A DNA stretch of 64,000 nucleotides from Silene conica (Eukaryota > Streptophyta > Magnoliopsida > Caryophyllales > Caryophyllaceae): NCBI GenBank assembly GCA_029255685.2, contig CM055312.2:52548202-52612201 (forward strand), given 5' to 3'. Under the pieces are notes generated by a model. The model ran no database searches. It saw nothing but the letters and a program-made list of their open reading frames with translations, and was not told where the DNA came from. The position numbers and the translations under genes were made by a program. Shown one piece after another: positions 1 through 10,625 of this stretch (position 1 is the stretch's first letter; each line of letters starts with the position of its first letter).

Positions 1-1268
1 GGATTATCTTAGCGATCGCCGCATTTCATGACTATGAAATATGGCAAATGGACGTTAAAACCGCCTTCTTAAACGGTTATTTGGAGGAAGAGTTGTACAT
101 GGTACAACCCGAGGGTTTTATCGATCCAGCACATCCTAAGAAAGTTTGCAAACTTAAGCGTTCCATCTATGGACTTAAGCAAGCATCGCGGAGTTGGAAT
201 CATCGCTTCGACCAAGTGATAAAAGAGAATGGGTTCATTCGATCAGTCGAGGAACCATGTCTCTATATCAAGTCGAGTGGGAGTAAGATTGTATTCTTAG
301 TACTGTATGTCGATGACATACTCTTGATTGGGAATGACATACCTCTCTTATCTTCGGTTAAAGCATGGTTGAAAAACCATTTCCAGATGAAAGATCTGGG
401 AGAGGCACAAAGAATTTTGGGCATCCGTATCTACAGGGATAGATCACGACGGATGTTGTCTCTCAGTCAGGAGTCTTATATAGAGAAGATTCTGGAGAGA
501 TTCAGTATGACGAACTCCAAGAAGGGGTTCCTTCCTATGACTCCTGGGCTTCACTTGAGCAAGTCTCAAGAAGCTAAGTCAGTGGAAGAGAAAGAGCGCA
601 TGAGTCGGATTCCTTATGCCTCGGCAATAGGATCGATCATGTATGCCATGATATGCACACATCCAGACGTTGCAAATGCATTGAGTATGACCAGTCGATT
701 CCAAGCTCATCCAGGTGAACACCACTGGATGGCCGTGAAAAACATTCTTAAGTACCTACGGAGGACTAAAGATTGGGGATTGACTTTTGGAGGCGACTCG
801 ACGCTCTGCGCCACGGGTTACGCAGATGCTAGCTTCCAAACAGATCGAGATGACTCGAAATCTCAGTCTGGATCTGTCAGCTGGAAAAGTTCTAAACAGA
901 GTGTTACAGCAGATTCTACAACTGAGTCCGAGTACTATGCCGCCTCAGAAGCAGCTAAGGAAGCTATATGGATGCGTCAATTCTTACAAGGACTCTCGGT
1001 AGTGCCTAGTTCGAATGACCCAATCACCGTCTATTGTGACAATAGCGGTGCCATCTTCCAAGCTAAGGAGCATAAGTCTAGCAGCAAGGCTAGGCATGTA
1101 CAACGGAAAGCTCATCTAATCAGAGATTACGTGGAGCAAAAGGAGATTTTTATTGAAAAGATTGCTACGGATGACAACATAGCTGATCCTCTCACAAAAG
1201 CATTACCACGTGATAAGCATGAAGGGCACATTCATTCCATGGGAATTGGATGTGTTCCTAAGTTGTAG
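1..1268 (+). CDS. Copia A Pol, RT-RNase H part (fossil)
   Basis: C-terminal part of a Copia Gag-Pol polyprotein, open to the left edge of the window. It shows the RT motif around MDVKTAFLNG, the catalytic box YVDDILLIG, and RNase H motifs (GYADASF, a TTESEYYAASEA block, YCDNSGAIFQAK). It ends in the same residues (GIGCVPKL) as the complete polyproteins of B and C. In an active element these domains copy the RNA genome into DNA in cytoplasmic particles. The similarity to B and C is very high. The element is broken, with about one or two breaks in the visible part. No host role is suggested. Confidence 0.9.
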   Translation, partial: IILAIAAFHDYEIWQMDVKTAFLNGYLEEELYMVQPEGFIDPAHPKKVCKLKRSIYGLKQASRSWNHRFDQVIKENGFIRSVEEPCLYIKSSGSKIVFLVLYVDDILLIGNDIPLLSSVKAWLKNHFQMKDLGEAQRILGIRIYRDRSRRMLSLSQESYIEKILERFSMTNSKKGFLPMTPGLHLSKSQEAKSVEEKERMSRIPYASAIGSIMYAMICTHPDVANALSMTSRFQAHPGEHHWMAVKNILKYLRRTKDWGLTFGGDSTLCATGYADASFQTDRDDSKSQSGSVSWKSSKQSVTADSTTESEYYAASEAAKEAIWMRQFLQGLSVVPSSNDPITVYCDNSGAIFQAKEHKSSSKARHVQRKAHLIRDYVEQKEIFIEKIATDDNIADPLTKALPRDKHEGHIHSMGIGCVPKL

Positions 1269-2055
1269 TACTCTTTTATGAATTCATGTAATAATTCATT
1301 TTCTCGTGTACTCTATTCAACCTTATTGTTTTGATATAAAATGTTTTGTTTTTCATGTGGAATTGTACGCCAATTTTGAACACCACAAAGTGAACTGATT
1401 AACATTACATCGTTTTGGTCCTTGATTACCCACTTGAGCTGATAACTCAGGTAATCATTTTGTGACGTTGGTTGATGGTGGGTTCAACGAGCCATAAGTC
1501 ACGTGGATGACTGACCAATCACAAAGGCGAGTTATACGGATATCTCGTAGGACACCCCGTGACAACGTTATGGAGTCCTAAATGTTTATAACATTGGGTG
1601 CCTGGTCGTGGATAGGACCTCCATAGTGTTCCTTAGAGTCGAGTCTTTTGACCTTCAACTGTCTCTTGAGATTAAGACAGATTTTGGGTAACTTTGGTTT
1701 CTTTCCCACGGTCACCGTAACAGGGGCCAAGAGGATTTTTTCTGGGTTATTTCATGCTGGGCGATATCGGCAGGATTCGAGTTGAGGGAAATATCCAAAC
1801 CCTTATCAGGATTTTATCATTTCTCAGGGCCACTCGAGGAGTAGTACCTGAAATGCATGGCCATGCTCGAATACAGATTCGTTTTATCAGTTAAGTTACT
1901 CTCTAGTCGGGGAAACCACTCTTGATACAGATCGCTTGTGAGATACGACCTTTGCGAATGCGGATTTGCAAATTGTCTTACATTGAGTGGGAGAAATTTT
2001 AAAAGGATATGAGATTCGGTTATCGCACCTACACTTGTACGGACAAGTGGGAGTT

Positions 2056-3124
2056 TGTTGGAGCTTGTGTCCTCCACGTATAGTGTGATAACGTCATTGC
2101 ACATACCCTTGTACGGACAAGTGGGAGATTGTTGGGGCTGGTGTCCTTGACAATTAAGTACAATGACTTATTAAAATCTCTTTAAGGATCACAAGGGCAT
2201 ACTTCTGTATTATTACCAGTTGATCCACTTTTATCAATAACGGTTGGCTTGCTAGATAAGTTTGACGTTATTGTCATACGGATGGCGGTGGTCAACTGGT
2301 CCCTATACGTCACACCTATAGGACACGTTTGAGAGATGTGAAGGTATGAAAATACAGTCACATTTTGCCGGATATGACTAAACGGTTAGTCAGAGGTATT
2401 GACTATTAAATTAGTCAATAAGATGTTGAGAATTATTATTTAATACGGATTAAATAATTTTAGCTAATACGGATTACAAGATTAATTCGTAAATTAAATA
2501 TAAACGGTTATATTTAATTAAATATTATATTCGCAAATTAATATAAACAGTTATATTAATTTAGGTAATTATACAATATCGTATTTTATCAGACCATTAT
2601 TAATATATCGACTGTATTAATAACTGATAACATGTTACGATTTATAAATTAAACCCGTGAATAAATAATAGCTAATTGGGTCGAATCACGCATTAGGATA
2701 AGGTAAGAGTGGAAAGCCCACTCCTACCCAAACCCTATTTCGGCCGGCCTCAGTTACAAAAGGAGGAGACTTCTCCTTTTGTCAACTACTCTTGTTGCAC
2801 TGTAACATAATTCTCAAGTAAAATTAGGGTTTGAGAGCATTCTTCTCCCAAAACCTCAGATCTCACATCTAAAACCTCAAGGGCTCTCCCTATATTGCAA
2901 GGCAATTGGAGAGGATTTCTAGCACACGCGGCCACGTCTCAAACTAAGTCTTGGGTGCAAGTTATAGGAGGGAATTTGCATTAATTCCTGTTCTTAGGCC
3001 TTTTGCGCGAGGACTAAAGGTTGTACTTCTTTTCTCATGTTTTTAATCTTATGACGATATTCACAATTGCATATTTCATTATAATCCTGCAAATTTAGGG
3101 TGAATACGCGTTTTATTCCCCACA
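2056..3124 (+). repeat. 3' LTR of Copia A
   Basis: The LTR runs from TGTTGGAG (2056) to CCCCACA (3124), 1069 bp, matching both LTRs of copy B. A second possible start, TGTTGGGG at 2130, lies behind a second polypurine tract (GACAAGTGGGAGAT). Copy C begins its LTR at that second position. Without the 5' LTR of A one cannot tell which start this copy used. Confidence 0.85.
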
Positions 3125-3130
3125 GTATAA

Positions 3131-3640
3131 AGGTTCAGCGGTCAACTTAAGACATAACCTACATACCAATCATTCAGCAAGCAAGGACTCAGAGGCCAAC
3201 TTAAGGCATAGACCTGCCAACCAGCAAGACACTAGACTCAGAGGCCAACTTAAGGCATAGACTAGCATCCAAAAGTAAAGGACTCAGAGGCCAAGGCATG
3301 TCCCTTCACCACATCACAAGATACTAAACTCAGAGGCCAGCTTAAGGCATGTTCTAGCATCAAACATCTGCACTCCGGGTGAGGTGTTACGACCTAAATG
3401 CCCCGTTGTGCAGCTGCTCTACTCGTCAGACTCAAAGGCCAACTTAAGGCATGTTCCAACGCGATCACAAAAAACATGTCTGGGCTAAGAGGCCAGCTTA
3501 AGGCATACCCCAGACACGACAAACATACACATATAGGGCTCAGAGGCCAGCTTAAGGCATATCCCCATATATGACAACAAGCTCACGTATTAAGCTCGGA
3601 GGCCAGCTTAAGGCATACCTTAATACGCATCAATACAATA
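3131..3640. repeat. Minisatellite in Gypsy LTR (AGGCCARCTTAAGGCAT)
   Basis: About ten copies of the core CAGAGGCCARCTTAAGGCAT are spaced irregularly, roughly 35-75 bp apart, with unrelated spacers. The same block occurs at about 23665-24220 and 58740-59250 in the two other LTRs of this Gypsy family. It is therefore a built-in part of the LTR and not an independent array. Confidence 0.8.
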
Positions 3641-3912
3641 TCATCCAAGTATAGAAACTAACCTGTAGTTCTAGACCTTTACACTTCTAATCAACACTTA
3701 ATTGATCCCGGGAACTAAGTTGAGGGAGAGCCGGTTTCCCTCTCGGTTGCCCGACCGGGGGGGTCTCTATCCTCTCTCCATTCCCGACCCAATATAGTGT
3801 CGCCCATCCTCCGGGGACCTCAAACATACATCAAAGGTACACGGAACGAGTTTCAAACAAAACCGATCAATCGTTTAAAAGTTATAAACAATTAAAGATG
3901 AACAGGGCTTTC

Positions 3913-4305
3913 AGCCGGTCAGTGGCAGGCAGCCGACTGACCGTCTGACAACCCGTGCCCCTTTTAAATTCCTTTGAAAACAAAACAAGGCGTCAGGGGT
4001 CCCCAGCCGGTCGGCAGGCAGCCGGTCCGCCAGCTGGACACCCACTCTCCCATTTCTTTCCTTTAAAAACGTAAACAAGGTCAAGGGTTCCCAGCCGGTC
4101 GGCAGGCGGCCGGTCCACCGGCTGGGGGACCAAATTCTATGTGTCAACTTATGCAAAACTCATCACAAAGGGCTCCCAGCCGGTCGGCAGGCAGTCGGCC
4201 CACCGGCTGGGAAGCCAACACCCTATTTTCTACGTATTTCGCGAAAAGGACAACTCGCGCTCCCAGCCGGTCGACCGGCGGCCGGTCGGTCGACCGGCTC
4301 AGAGT
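3913..4305. repeat. Five GC-rich palindromic units in Gypsy LTR
   Basis: Five units of the type CAGCCGGTCGGCAGGC...CACCGGCTGG recur about every 80-90 bp (near 3913, 4000, 4095, 4165 and 4262). Each could fold on itself through CCAGCCGGT and ACCGGCTGG. The copy at about 24525-24875 has the same block with fewer or shorter units, so unit number varies between LTRs. The surrounding DNA is AT-rich, which makes the block stand out. Confidence 0.75.
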
Positions 4306-5437
4306 CCCTGAGCCTAAAAATCGCGTTTACAGAAATTTACAAATTCTACCAAATCGACATCAAGCTTCTACGATTACTACCAACAAGCAATTCCCAGCAT
4401 ACATAAGGTTTATACCATTCATTTTCAAGCATGAAATCTCAACATTTAAGCGTATTAGAAACACATCGATCTTATATTCGTCTTAAGGATGGAATTTCTG
4501 AAAATCAACTATGAACATGTGAAACACAATCAAGGCATATGAACAACATATTCATGTATTCCTAGCATGATTCTAGGTCCATTGGACATAAACAACATGT
4601 GAAATCAGAAACTTTATCATCTAAACCAAGAAAAAATGCTAATATTATAAATAAAGGCCGAGTTTCTCATTATCATCACCTTTTAAGCGTTTAAGCTCCT
4701 ATCTCCTCTTCAATCTCGCCACTAGCCTCCTTAGGATCTTCTAAGTCTTCACCTACAACAATCAAAACGGTTTTAAGAGGCTAAAACTCGAATTATGCCA
4801 AAACAGCCCAAATTTCGAGTTGAAGGAAACGAGAAACGGAAGTGACGGATGACTTGCAAATTTCATGAGGATTCCGAAAATGTATTTATTACCTTGATTC
4901 GGTGAACGGATGATGACGGAAATTGGAAAAGAAGATGAAGATTTAAGAGGGTTTAAGGAGAAATAAGTTTACAGTGTTTGTTTTTGAGGATGATGAATGT
5001 GTCGACATTCATAAAGAAATGGTAGGGTTTTATTTGTCCTTTTCGTTTAAGTGAAACGGACCTTTGAAAGTGAACGGGTTTGTTGAGTCGCATTACTTGC
5101 CAAGTTATATTCGTCTTAAGGACTTAATGTTCTTAAGACGGATCTTAACGGAACATTTAAAATTAACTTATCAATAATCATTAAAGTGTTACTTTAAAAT
5201 GAATTAACATCAAATATTAAAATATTATTTTATCCCGTAACAATAATTGAAACCTTTAAAATATATTTTATTACTTAAAATAATTAAAAGCCTTTAAAAT
5301 ATAAATCACGAAAATATGGGATGTTACAATCACCCAATCTTCAAAGACATGTGCACTAAAATCCAATAAAATACTCCTCAACCCATCAAATAACCATCAA
5401 AATCACCTTTATTAAGCCCTACTAAACTAGACTAATC

Positions 5438-7338
5438 AAACTTCCCCACGCTTAGAACTTTACTCGTCCTTGAGTAAAACTCGAAGATAAGTCAATGAAA
5501 ACCCACACCAAAGCCTATATAGCGAAACGTGAGTAGCTTGCTCCACTCAAAACACATCAAACAACCTCACTTCTCCTTATATCTTCCCTCAAATAAGCAT
5601 ATGATCACAAGAATAATACACTTAACTTTAAAATAATGACCACAGACAAACATCATCCTCATCAACGAACCTCCAGCAATAAACTACATGTGAAATATGA
5701 ACATGAAAAGGTCCAATGTAGTAGATGTCAAAATCATTACAATCACCATCCATACCCTCCTTATGTCGCCTAAGTAAGAATAAATCTAACCCAAACCACC
5801 CTTCAAACCTCCTTATGTCGCCATCTCCAAGATAGAACAAGTAACGAAGTAACTTTTTTTTTCTTTTTTTTTTCTAAATCTCTCATTTTGCCTAGATCGC
5901 CCGCCCTTGCGGGTTTTCAATCTAGCTTTTATTCCTTACACTACTCTCATGGCACGCAACTCAATTCTTCATTTTACCCGGAGCGCCCTTTCGGGTTTTC
6001 ACTCCGTCCTCGGCCATTTACCCAATATTGCCTAGGCGCCCGCCCTTGCGGGTTTTCACCTAGCCGGGTTATTTTTATTTTTATTTTTTCATTTTTTTTC
6101 ATTTTTTTTTTATTACGAAAATAAAATGTATATACATAAAGTATTTCCTCCCCACGCTTAAAATTTCACATTGCCCTCAATGTGAGGTACAATAAAAGTA
6201 AGGTTAGGAAAAGGAAAAGAAATATGTGGTGGAAGTATTATTTTTTCGGCTTTTTTCTTTTTGTGGATTTTTTTTTCGTTTTTTTTTTCGGGTTGGTTTG
6301 TTTTCGGGTTCTTTTGAGGTAGAAGCGGTGTAGTTTGATGATTAGTGATTTTCATCGCGACAAGGACAACAATGCTCAACAAACAACCCCGGATTACACA
6401 ACACCAAACAAATTCCCTTACAGCTTCAATGCTCCCTCAACAACAAACAATTCTAACAATTCCAATCCCAAATTCCGATAAGTCACCAACAAATTCCCGA
6501 TAAACAATTATAGTACCTTTAAATTAAAGCTAGAATGAAAATCCTAGCAAATAATGAAAAGGTAGAGACAAAGTATAAAAATTTGACCCAAAATATGAGA
6601 GATGTGCCTCTATATAATCAGAAATGAGGGTGAATGCTTCATATTTTTGAATAAAACCCAATTTTCGATTCATCAAAACCTGAATTTCGGAAATTTCGAA
6701 TCCCCTGGATATGGGTTCAATAAACTCGAAAATGGCAAAAAATTTGAATGAATGGCAATGGAACAGGAAATAGGAATGAGTAAGGAAAGATGAGAATCAA
6801 TCAGTGGTAGCAATCTCGAATAGTTCATGTATACAAATCGGAAATAACTGCTGCCGTGGTTGTTTCTGTTTTGTTTTTTGTTTTTGTGTTATTTGTTGTA
6901 GTTTGTTGTTGTTTGTGTGAAGGAAGAAGAAGTAAGAGAAAAAGGAAGGATACCTGGTGGAAGTGGTGAAAGAAAAAGAAGGGAAGGTTGTTGGTGTTGG
7001 AAGGAGACTGAGTAGCGCGGTTGGAGAGGCAAACTGGGGAGCCGCGGGGTGTTGCGGTGCTGTGGCCGCCTGATGCTGATACGGCCGCACGATGCGGCTC
7101 TGGCCGCATTACAGCTTTTGCCAGGGCTGTTTTGGCCGCACCATGCGGCTATGGCCGCACCAAGCTCCCTCTTGTTTCCTTCTTTTCCTCTTTCTCGTGT
7201 TTCAGCTTCTCTATTTTTTTTCCTTGACAAAAGAGAGTATTGGGGCTTGCACACTTCCGTCACCCGTCACCCGTCACCACCCATGTAACCATATGTGGAA
7301 AGTTCAAACTACCTTATTCAAAAACTAAAGCAAAAGCG
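5438..7338 (-). other. Non-coding interior of element G
   Basis: AT-rich leader-like DNA with no supported gene. It holds homopolymer T tracts (about 5851-5875, 6066-6120 and 6240-6300) and three copies of a CGCCC..CCTTGCGGGTTTTCA motif near 5896, 5979 and 6037. Near 7060-7165 there is a GC-rich patch with GCCGCA...TGCGGC palindromes. Short reading frames here have biased composition from the homopolymers and look spurious. Confidence 0.6.
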
Positions 7339-8226
7339 TTAAATAACAAAAACCGGGTTGCCTCCCGAAAGCGCTGGTTTAATGTCCCGCACGACGCACA
7401 TTAAAGCTCGAAAACCAATTAAGGGGTCACGCAGTACTACCCCACCAATCAAAATAACAATTAAATTAGGATCGGAACATGTCAATGCCCTTAGGAGAAG
7501 ATCATATAAGCTATCAAAAGAGTGAATCAACACATCATAAAAGCTTATAATCATAACAAACCATAAACAACTCATAAAGATATTATCATGAAAAACATCT
7601 TTCTCCGTTTCTATTGGCATATCAAAAATAACCACATACTCGTGGTGTAGTTCTTTATGCAATCGGGTCATCTCAGTCAACATGTTTTCCCCACTCCTAA
7701 CAAAATTGTCATTAAAATCCCATAATATATCACCCGAATCTCCACCCAAAAAGTCGTCATCAAATTGAGGGGGTATGGTAAAATCTATGTCGGGTTCAAT
7801 ATAGGACAAGGTGAACAAATCAAAGTCATGGCTATCTTCTTCATTAAAAATTGGAACACTCACATCAAAAGTAAGAGAGCTAGAATCATCAAGGTTGCTT
7901 AAATCATTATTTTGACTCAAATCAATATTCGGTGGGGTATCAAAACAAGGAGTATGATTTAAAGTTGAGTTAGTCATTTCTAGTTGTCGGGAATTATCAA
8001 TCAAAAGATCAACCACGTCCCATTTCTTTTCATGTTTCAACTTGAAAAATCCACCCTCGCTTTCTACTTGAATATCTAATTGAGTACTTTGATTAAAACT
8101 ATTAAAAAGTCCAACCCAAAAACCTTGACCCTTACATAAAGATGGGTGTTCTACCAAGTATATCTCTAGTCTTTCAAAGTAGTGATGAAGTAATTCATGC
8201 TCTTGTTGGGGGAAATGAAAACACAT
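7339..8226 (-). CDS. Gag-like remnant in element G
   Basis: A 295-codon minus-strand frame begins about 85 bp after the tRNA-Asp primer site, where gag is expected. Residues about 6-80 (EHELLHHYFERLEIYLVEHP through KWDVVDLLID) resemble the C-terminal half of the retrotransposon gag domain of Athila/Tat elements (pattern 'E.L..AWERF..LL...P' then 'FW.GL...T'). The middle is acidic and low in complexity. The last 40 residues or so read through a stretch (GGGTTGCCTCCCGAAAGCGC on the plus strand) common in non-coding parts of such elements. So only the first third looks like true gag. Function is probably lost. A host-domesticated gene is a weaker alternative. Confidence 0.55.
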   Translation of the reverse strand: MCFHFPQQEHELLHHYFERLEIYLVEHPSLCKGQGFWVGLFNSFNQSTQLDIQVESEGGFFKLKHEKKWDVVDLLIDNSRQLEMTNSTLNHTPCFDTPPNIDLSQNNDLSNLDDSSSLTFDVSVPIFNEEDSHDFDLFTLSYIEPDIDFTIPPQFDDDFLGGDSGDILWDFNDNFVRSGENMLTEMTRLHKELHHEYVVIFDMPIETEKDVFHDNIFMSCLWFVMIISFYDVLIHSFDSLYDLLLRALTCSDPNLIVILIGGVVLRDPLIGFRALMCVVRDIKPALSGGNPVFVI

Positions 8227-8307
8227 TTTCTAATTAAAAGACACAAGACCCGTAAAAAAAAAATTGACAAGAAATATTTACAAGCACACAAATAAAACAA
8301 TTGCCTT

Positions 8308-8325
8308 CCCCGGCAACGGCGCCAA
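8308..8325 (-). other. tRNA-Asp primer-binding site of G
   Basis: The minus strand reads TGGCGCCGTTGCCGGGGA, complementary to the 3' end of plant tRNA-Asp. It lies 4 bp inside the 5' LTR end at 8330, the usual place for the primer that starts minus-strand DNA. Confidence 0.8.
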
Positions 8326-8329
8326 AATT

Positions 8330-9692
8330 TGGCTAGACTTGTCGTGAGTCTCCAAATTAATAATTTTATCCACTACGAACTCTACCAATAGCAAGTGTAA
8401 GTAGGGGTCGATCCCACAAGGAAGGTCTTTTGTCGATTAAATGTGTGCTAAAGTTAAGTAACCAAATGGGGGGTTTTGATGTGTTGATTGATCTAATCTA
8501 CTAAGACGAAAATAAAATGCAATAAATATAAAAATGATGTAAATAATAATAAAAGGAATCTCGGAACAAACGATTTCCACCAACAAGCTAAAGATTGATC
8601 ATTGACTCTATTGATTTACTTTGTTTTTGAATACTTTGTTATTGAAATCATAAATTTCTATTCTCACTTAAGTATAGCTAATCACTACGAAAGCGTACAT
8701 AAAAAGCCCTTACGAATATGACAACCTAATCCAAGCGTCTAAGTTTAATCACAACGTAGATTAAATCAATGAGAATTAACAAAGATGAATGAACGCACTC
8801 ACAAGCGGGATACGATTTGATTCATACAAGTATTATCTTTCTATAAATCAGCAACGATGAAACGGCATACGAATTGGTGAAATATAGTTGCTACAAAATA
8901 TTTAGGTGAATGAACAATCCGATTCGATTACCCAAATTAGCAATTGATTTTTAATTAAAACAACTAGGTGATCAAACTAGAAGTAAAATTAACAACCAAA
9001 TATTAAAACTAAGCAATACTTGATATTCAAATGACAAAATAAAGATTAGAGTCTTACAATCAAAATAGCTTGAAGGTTTCAATCTTTTGTTCCAAGAATT
9101 TAGAACTTAGCCCTCCATACAAAATGACTAACTAAAACAAACTAGAAATTGGAAATTATTTGTGTATTCTAATGATTAAAATGGTAGAGAAAGTATGTAA
9201 AGCATATGGAAGCACCCCCCTAAAAGTGTCAACAACATCTTCTTATATAGGCCTTCAAAGGACAACTCTTAATGTCTCTTAAATTGTAGGTATAATTACC
9301 AAAATAAATGAGAATCAAGGAGTTGTTGAAATTGCATTAAGTCCCATATTGTGTCATAAAATAGTATTGGAATCCAAAGTTGTGTCATAAAATATGAGTT
9401 GAATGCATGAAATCCATGGAATCCAATGTTCATTTTGATGTGCACTTGCTTGGACCATAGTAATTGGGTCTTGACTTGCTTCAAAAACCATATTGCATGA
9501 CATCTTTTGCCCGACAACAACCTCTAAAGAAGCCTACTCCATTCATCAATCCAATTATCCCATAAAAACATGCAAATCCATCATCAACCCAATATCAAAG
9601 ACATGTGCACTAAAATCCAATAAAATACTCCTCAACCCATCAAATAACCATCAAAATCACCTTTATTAAGCCCTACTAAACTAGACTAATCA
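8330..9692 (-). repeat. 5' LTR of element G
   Basis: On the minus strand it begins TGATTAGTCTAG (9692) and ends TCTAGCCA (8330), 1363 bp, followed by AATTTTGGCGCCGTTGCC, the tRNA-Asp primer site. Its first 100 bp or so recur at 5338-5437 as the start of the 3' LTR. Bases 8330-9542 recur almost perfectly, inverted, at 10626-11838. Confidence 0.85.
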
Positions 9693-10625
9693 GAAGTATG
9701 TGTATTAGGCTTCCACCTTGCGTGAGAAATCCTTAACCTTGACCTAACAGATTTTTGAGCAAGCTAAGTGAGAGTTTTGGGAACCTTCGTGTTGAGGAGT
9801 ACCTAGTTTTGAGGATGAGATGATAGTAAGAGGGATCGTGAAACCATTGTGAGTATCGAGGTCACTGAAAACGTCTCCTTGGGATATACTAGAAATCGTT
9901 GTAACGATGTTTTGACTATGGATTTAGCGGTTAGTGTACCCATGTTTGGCAAAGGTTACCGTCGTCTTTCACCTTCGACTTGATTGTTCCGTTCCTTCAA
10001 CCCTCCTTTTTGCGTTCTGACAGCCGCGAGGCTTGAAACCCCTAATCCTTCGTGTTGAAAATAAGCTCTGCGACTGTTTCCGCGCTCTCAAACGTCTGTT
10101 TTGAAACTTGTTCCCCAATTGTTGACTCTAAACTCACTGTTCAAAAAAAAAAGTTTAGTTGTTTTGAGAATTTGAAACTGCTTTCTCTTCCGTTAGAAGC
10201 AACTTTTGGTCATTGTTACAATTTTACTTTTTCAAGAATTTGGGAGTAGTGGTCAATTTGAAGAAAACTTGGTTTTAAAGAGCGTAACGTTTTACGATTT
10301 TGTCGGATTTCAGCGTTGACTGCCGCTAGAACTTGTTATTGGAGACGTCTGATAACATGTGATGTGCTTGTCAACACCGAATCAATCTAATTTTGAACTT
10401 TATTTGAACAAATTTTGGGACTTGTCTCAGATTTGGAACGTCGGACTCTTGAATACGTAACGAGAATCCCAATGTCCATTGACAAGACTTGTGCCTTGAA
10501 ATCTTTTCTTCTTGAAACCTTTTTGAAAGATAAAGTTTTGGGTTATCTTAACCCGTGTGGTACACTTGAAAGTTATAGTTGTTTTCGTACTTAGTTCTGC
10601 CTTCGAGTTTCGAGAACGAAACTTT
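9693..10625. other. Unassigned spacer between inverted G LTRs
   Basis: No supported gene. The plus strand has short frames only. Near 10605 it reads TTCGAGTTTCGAGAACGAAA, like the sequence found just before the polypurine tract of some plant Gypsy elements (TTCGAGGACGAA). It may therefore be an old Gypsy 3' end in plus orientation. That is inference from one short motif. Confidence 0.35.

Larger units (their letters stand above)
1..3124 (+). mobile_element. Copia copy A, 3' part (left end outside window)
   Basis: This is the 3' part of a Ty1/Copia retrotransposon, nearly identical to copy B over the shared region. It holds the reverse transcriptase and RNase H end of Pol (1-1268), a 3' untranslated stretch (1269-2055) with a polypurine tract, and a 3' LTR ending in CCCCACA at 3124. 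The sequence after 3124 (GTATAAAGGTTCAGCGG) is the interior of a Gypsy LTR: the uninterrupted equivalent is seen near 23715 and 58790. A therefore inserted into a Gypsy LTR. GTATA at 3125-3129 is the expected right copy of the target duplication; the left copy is outside the window. The copy looks broken, with about one or two breaks in the visible part. It is young, judged by its similarity to B. Confidence 0.9.
3125..5328 (-). repeat. Gypsy D-family LTR, outer part
   Basis: This segment repeats, in the same orientation, the outer part of the Gypsy D LTR (compare 23713-27076). It ends at 5328 in ATGTTACA, so on the minus strand the LTR begins TGTAACATCCC, a common start for plant Gypsy LTRs. 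It contains a minisatellite of AGGCCAACTTAAGGCAT units and a GC-rich block of palindromic units. Its inner part was separated by the insertion of Copia A and lies left of the window. Beyond 5328 the sequence is the first part of the 3' LTR of element G, so this Gypsy copy inserted into G. Whether it is a solo LTR or part of a full element cannot be seen. Confidence 0.8.
5329..9692 (-). mobile_element. Element G: Athila/Tat-like non-autonomous LTR element
   Basis: Minus-strand LTR element. The 5' LTR is 8330-9692. A primer site TGGCGCCGTTGCCGGGGA (tRNA-Asp type, typical of Athila/Tat Gypsy elements) lies at about 8308-8325. The interior is about 2.9 kb and includes one gag-like reading frame. 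Just before the 3' LTR, at 5438-5460, is a purine-rich tract (minus strand AAGCGTGGGGAAG). The 3' LTR begins at 5437 and only its first 110 bp or so are seen before a Gypsy LTR begins at 5328. The interior also has the CATTGAGGGCAATGTGA-like stretch near 6170-6190 that is familiar from this clade. No pol is present, so it fits a large retrotransposon derivative. It is broken as an element. Confidence 0.75.

Noticed and set aside
4139-4486. 115-codon frame, with a relative at 24727-25083
   Set aside because: Encoded by the palindromic GC units of the Gypsy LTR. The two versions differ in repeat number and the protein is unlike any family.
6797-7263. Several overlapping frames on both strands rich in Thr, Gln, Pro and Ser
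   Set aside because: They arise from low-complexity and GC-palindrome DNA inside element G. No frame is preferred and no domain is visible.
9296-9520. 74-codon frame present identically at 9296-9520 and 10648-10872
   Set aside because: Both lie in the inverted LTR arms of element G. They are mirror images of the same LTR sequence, not a gene family.
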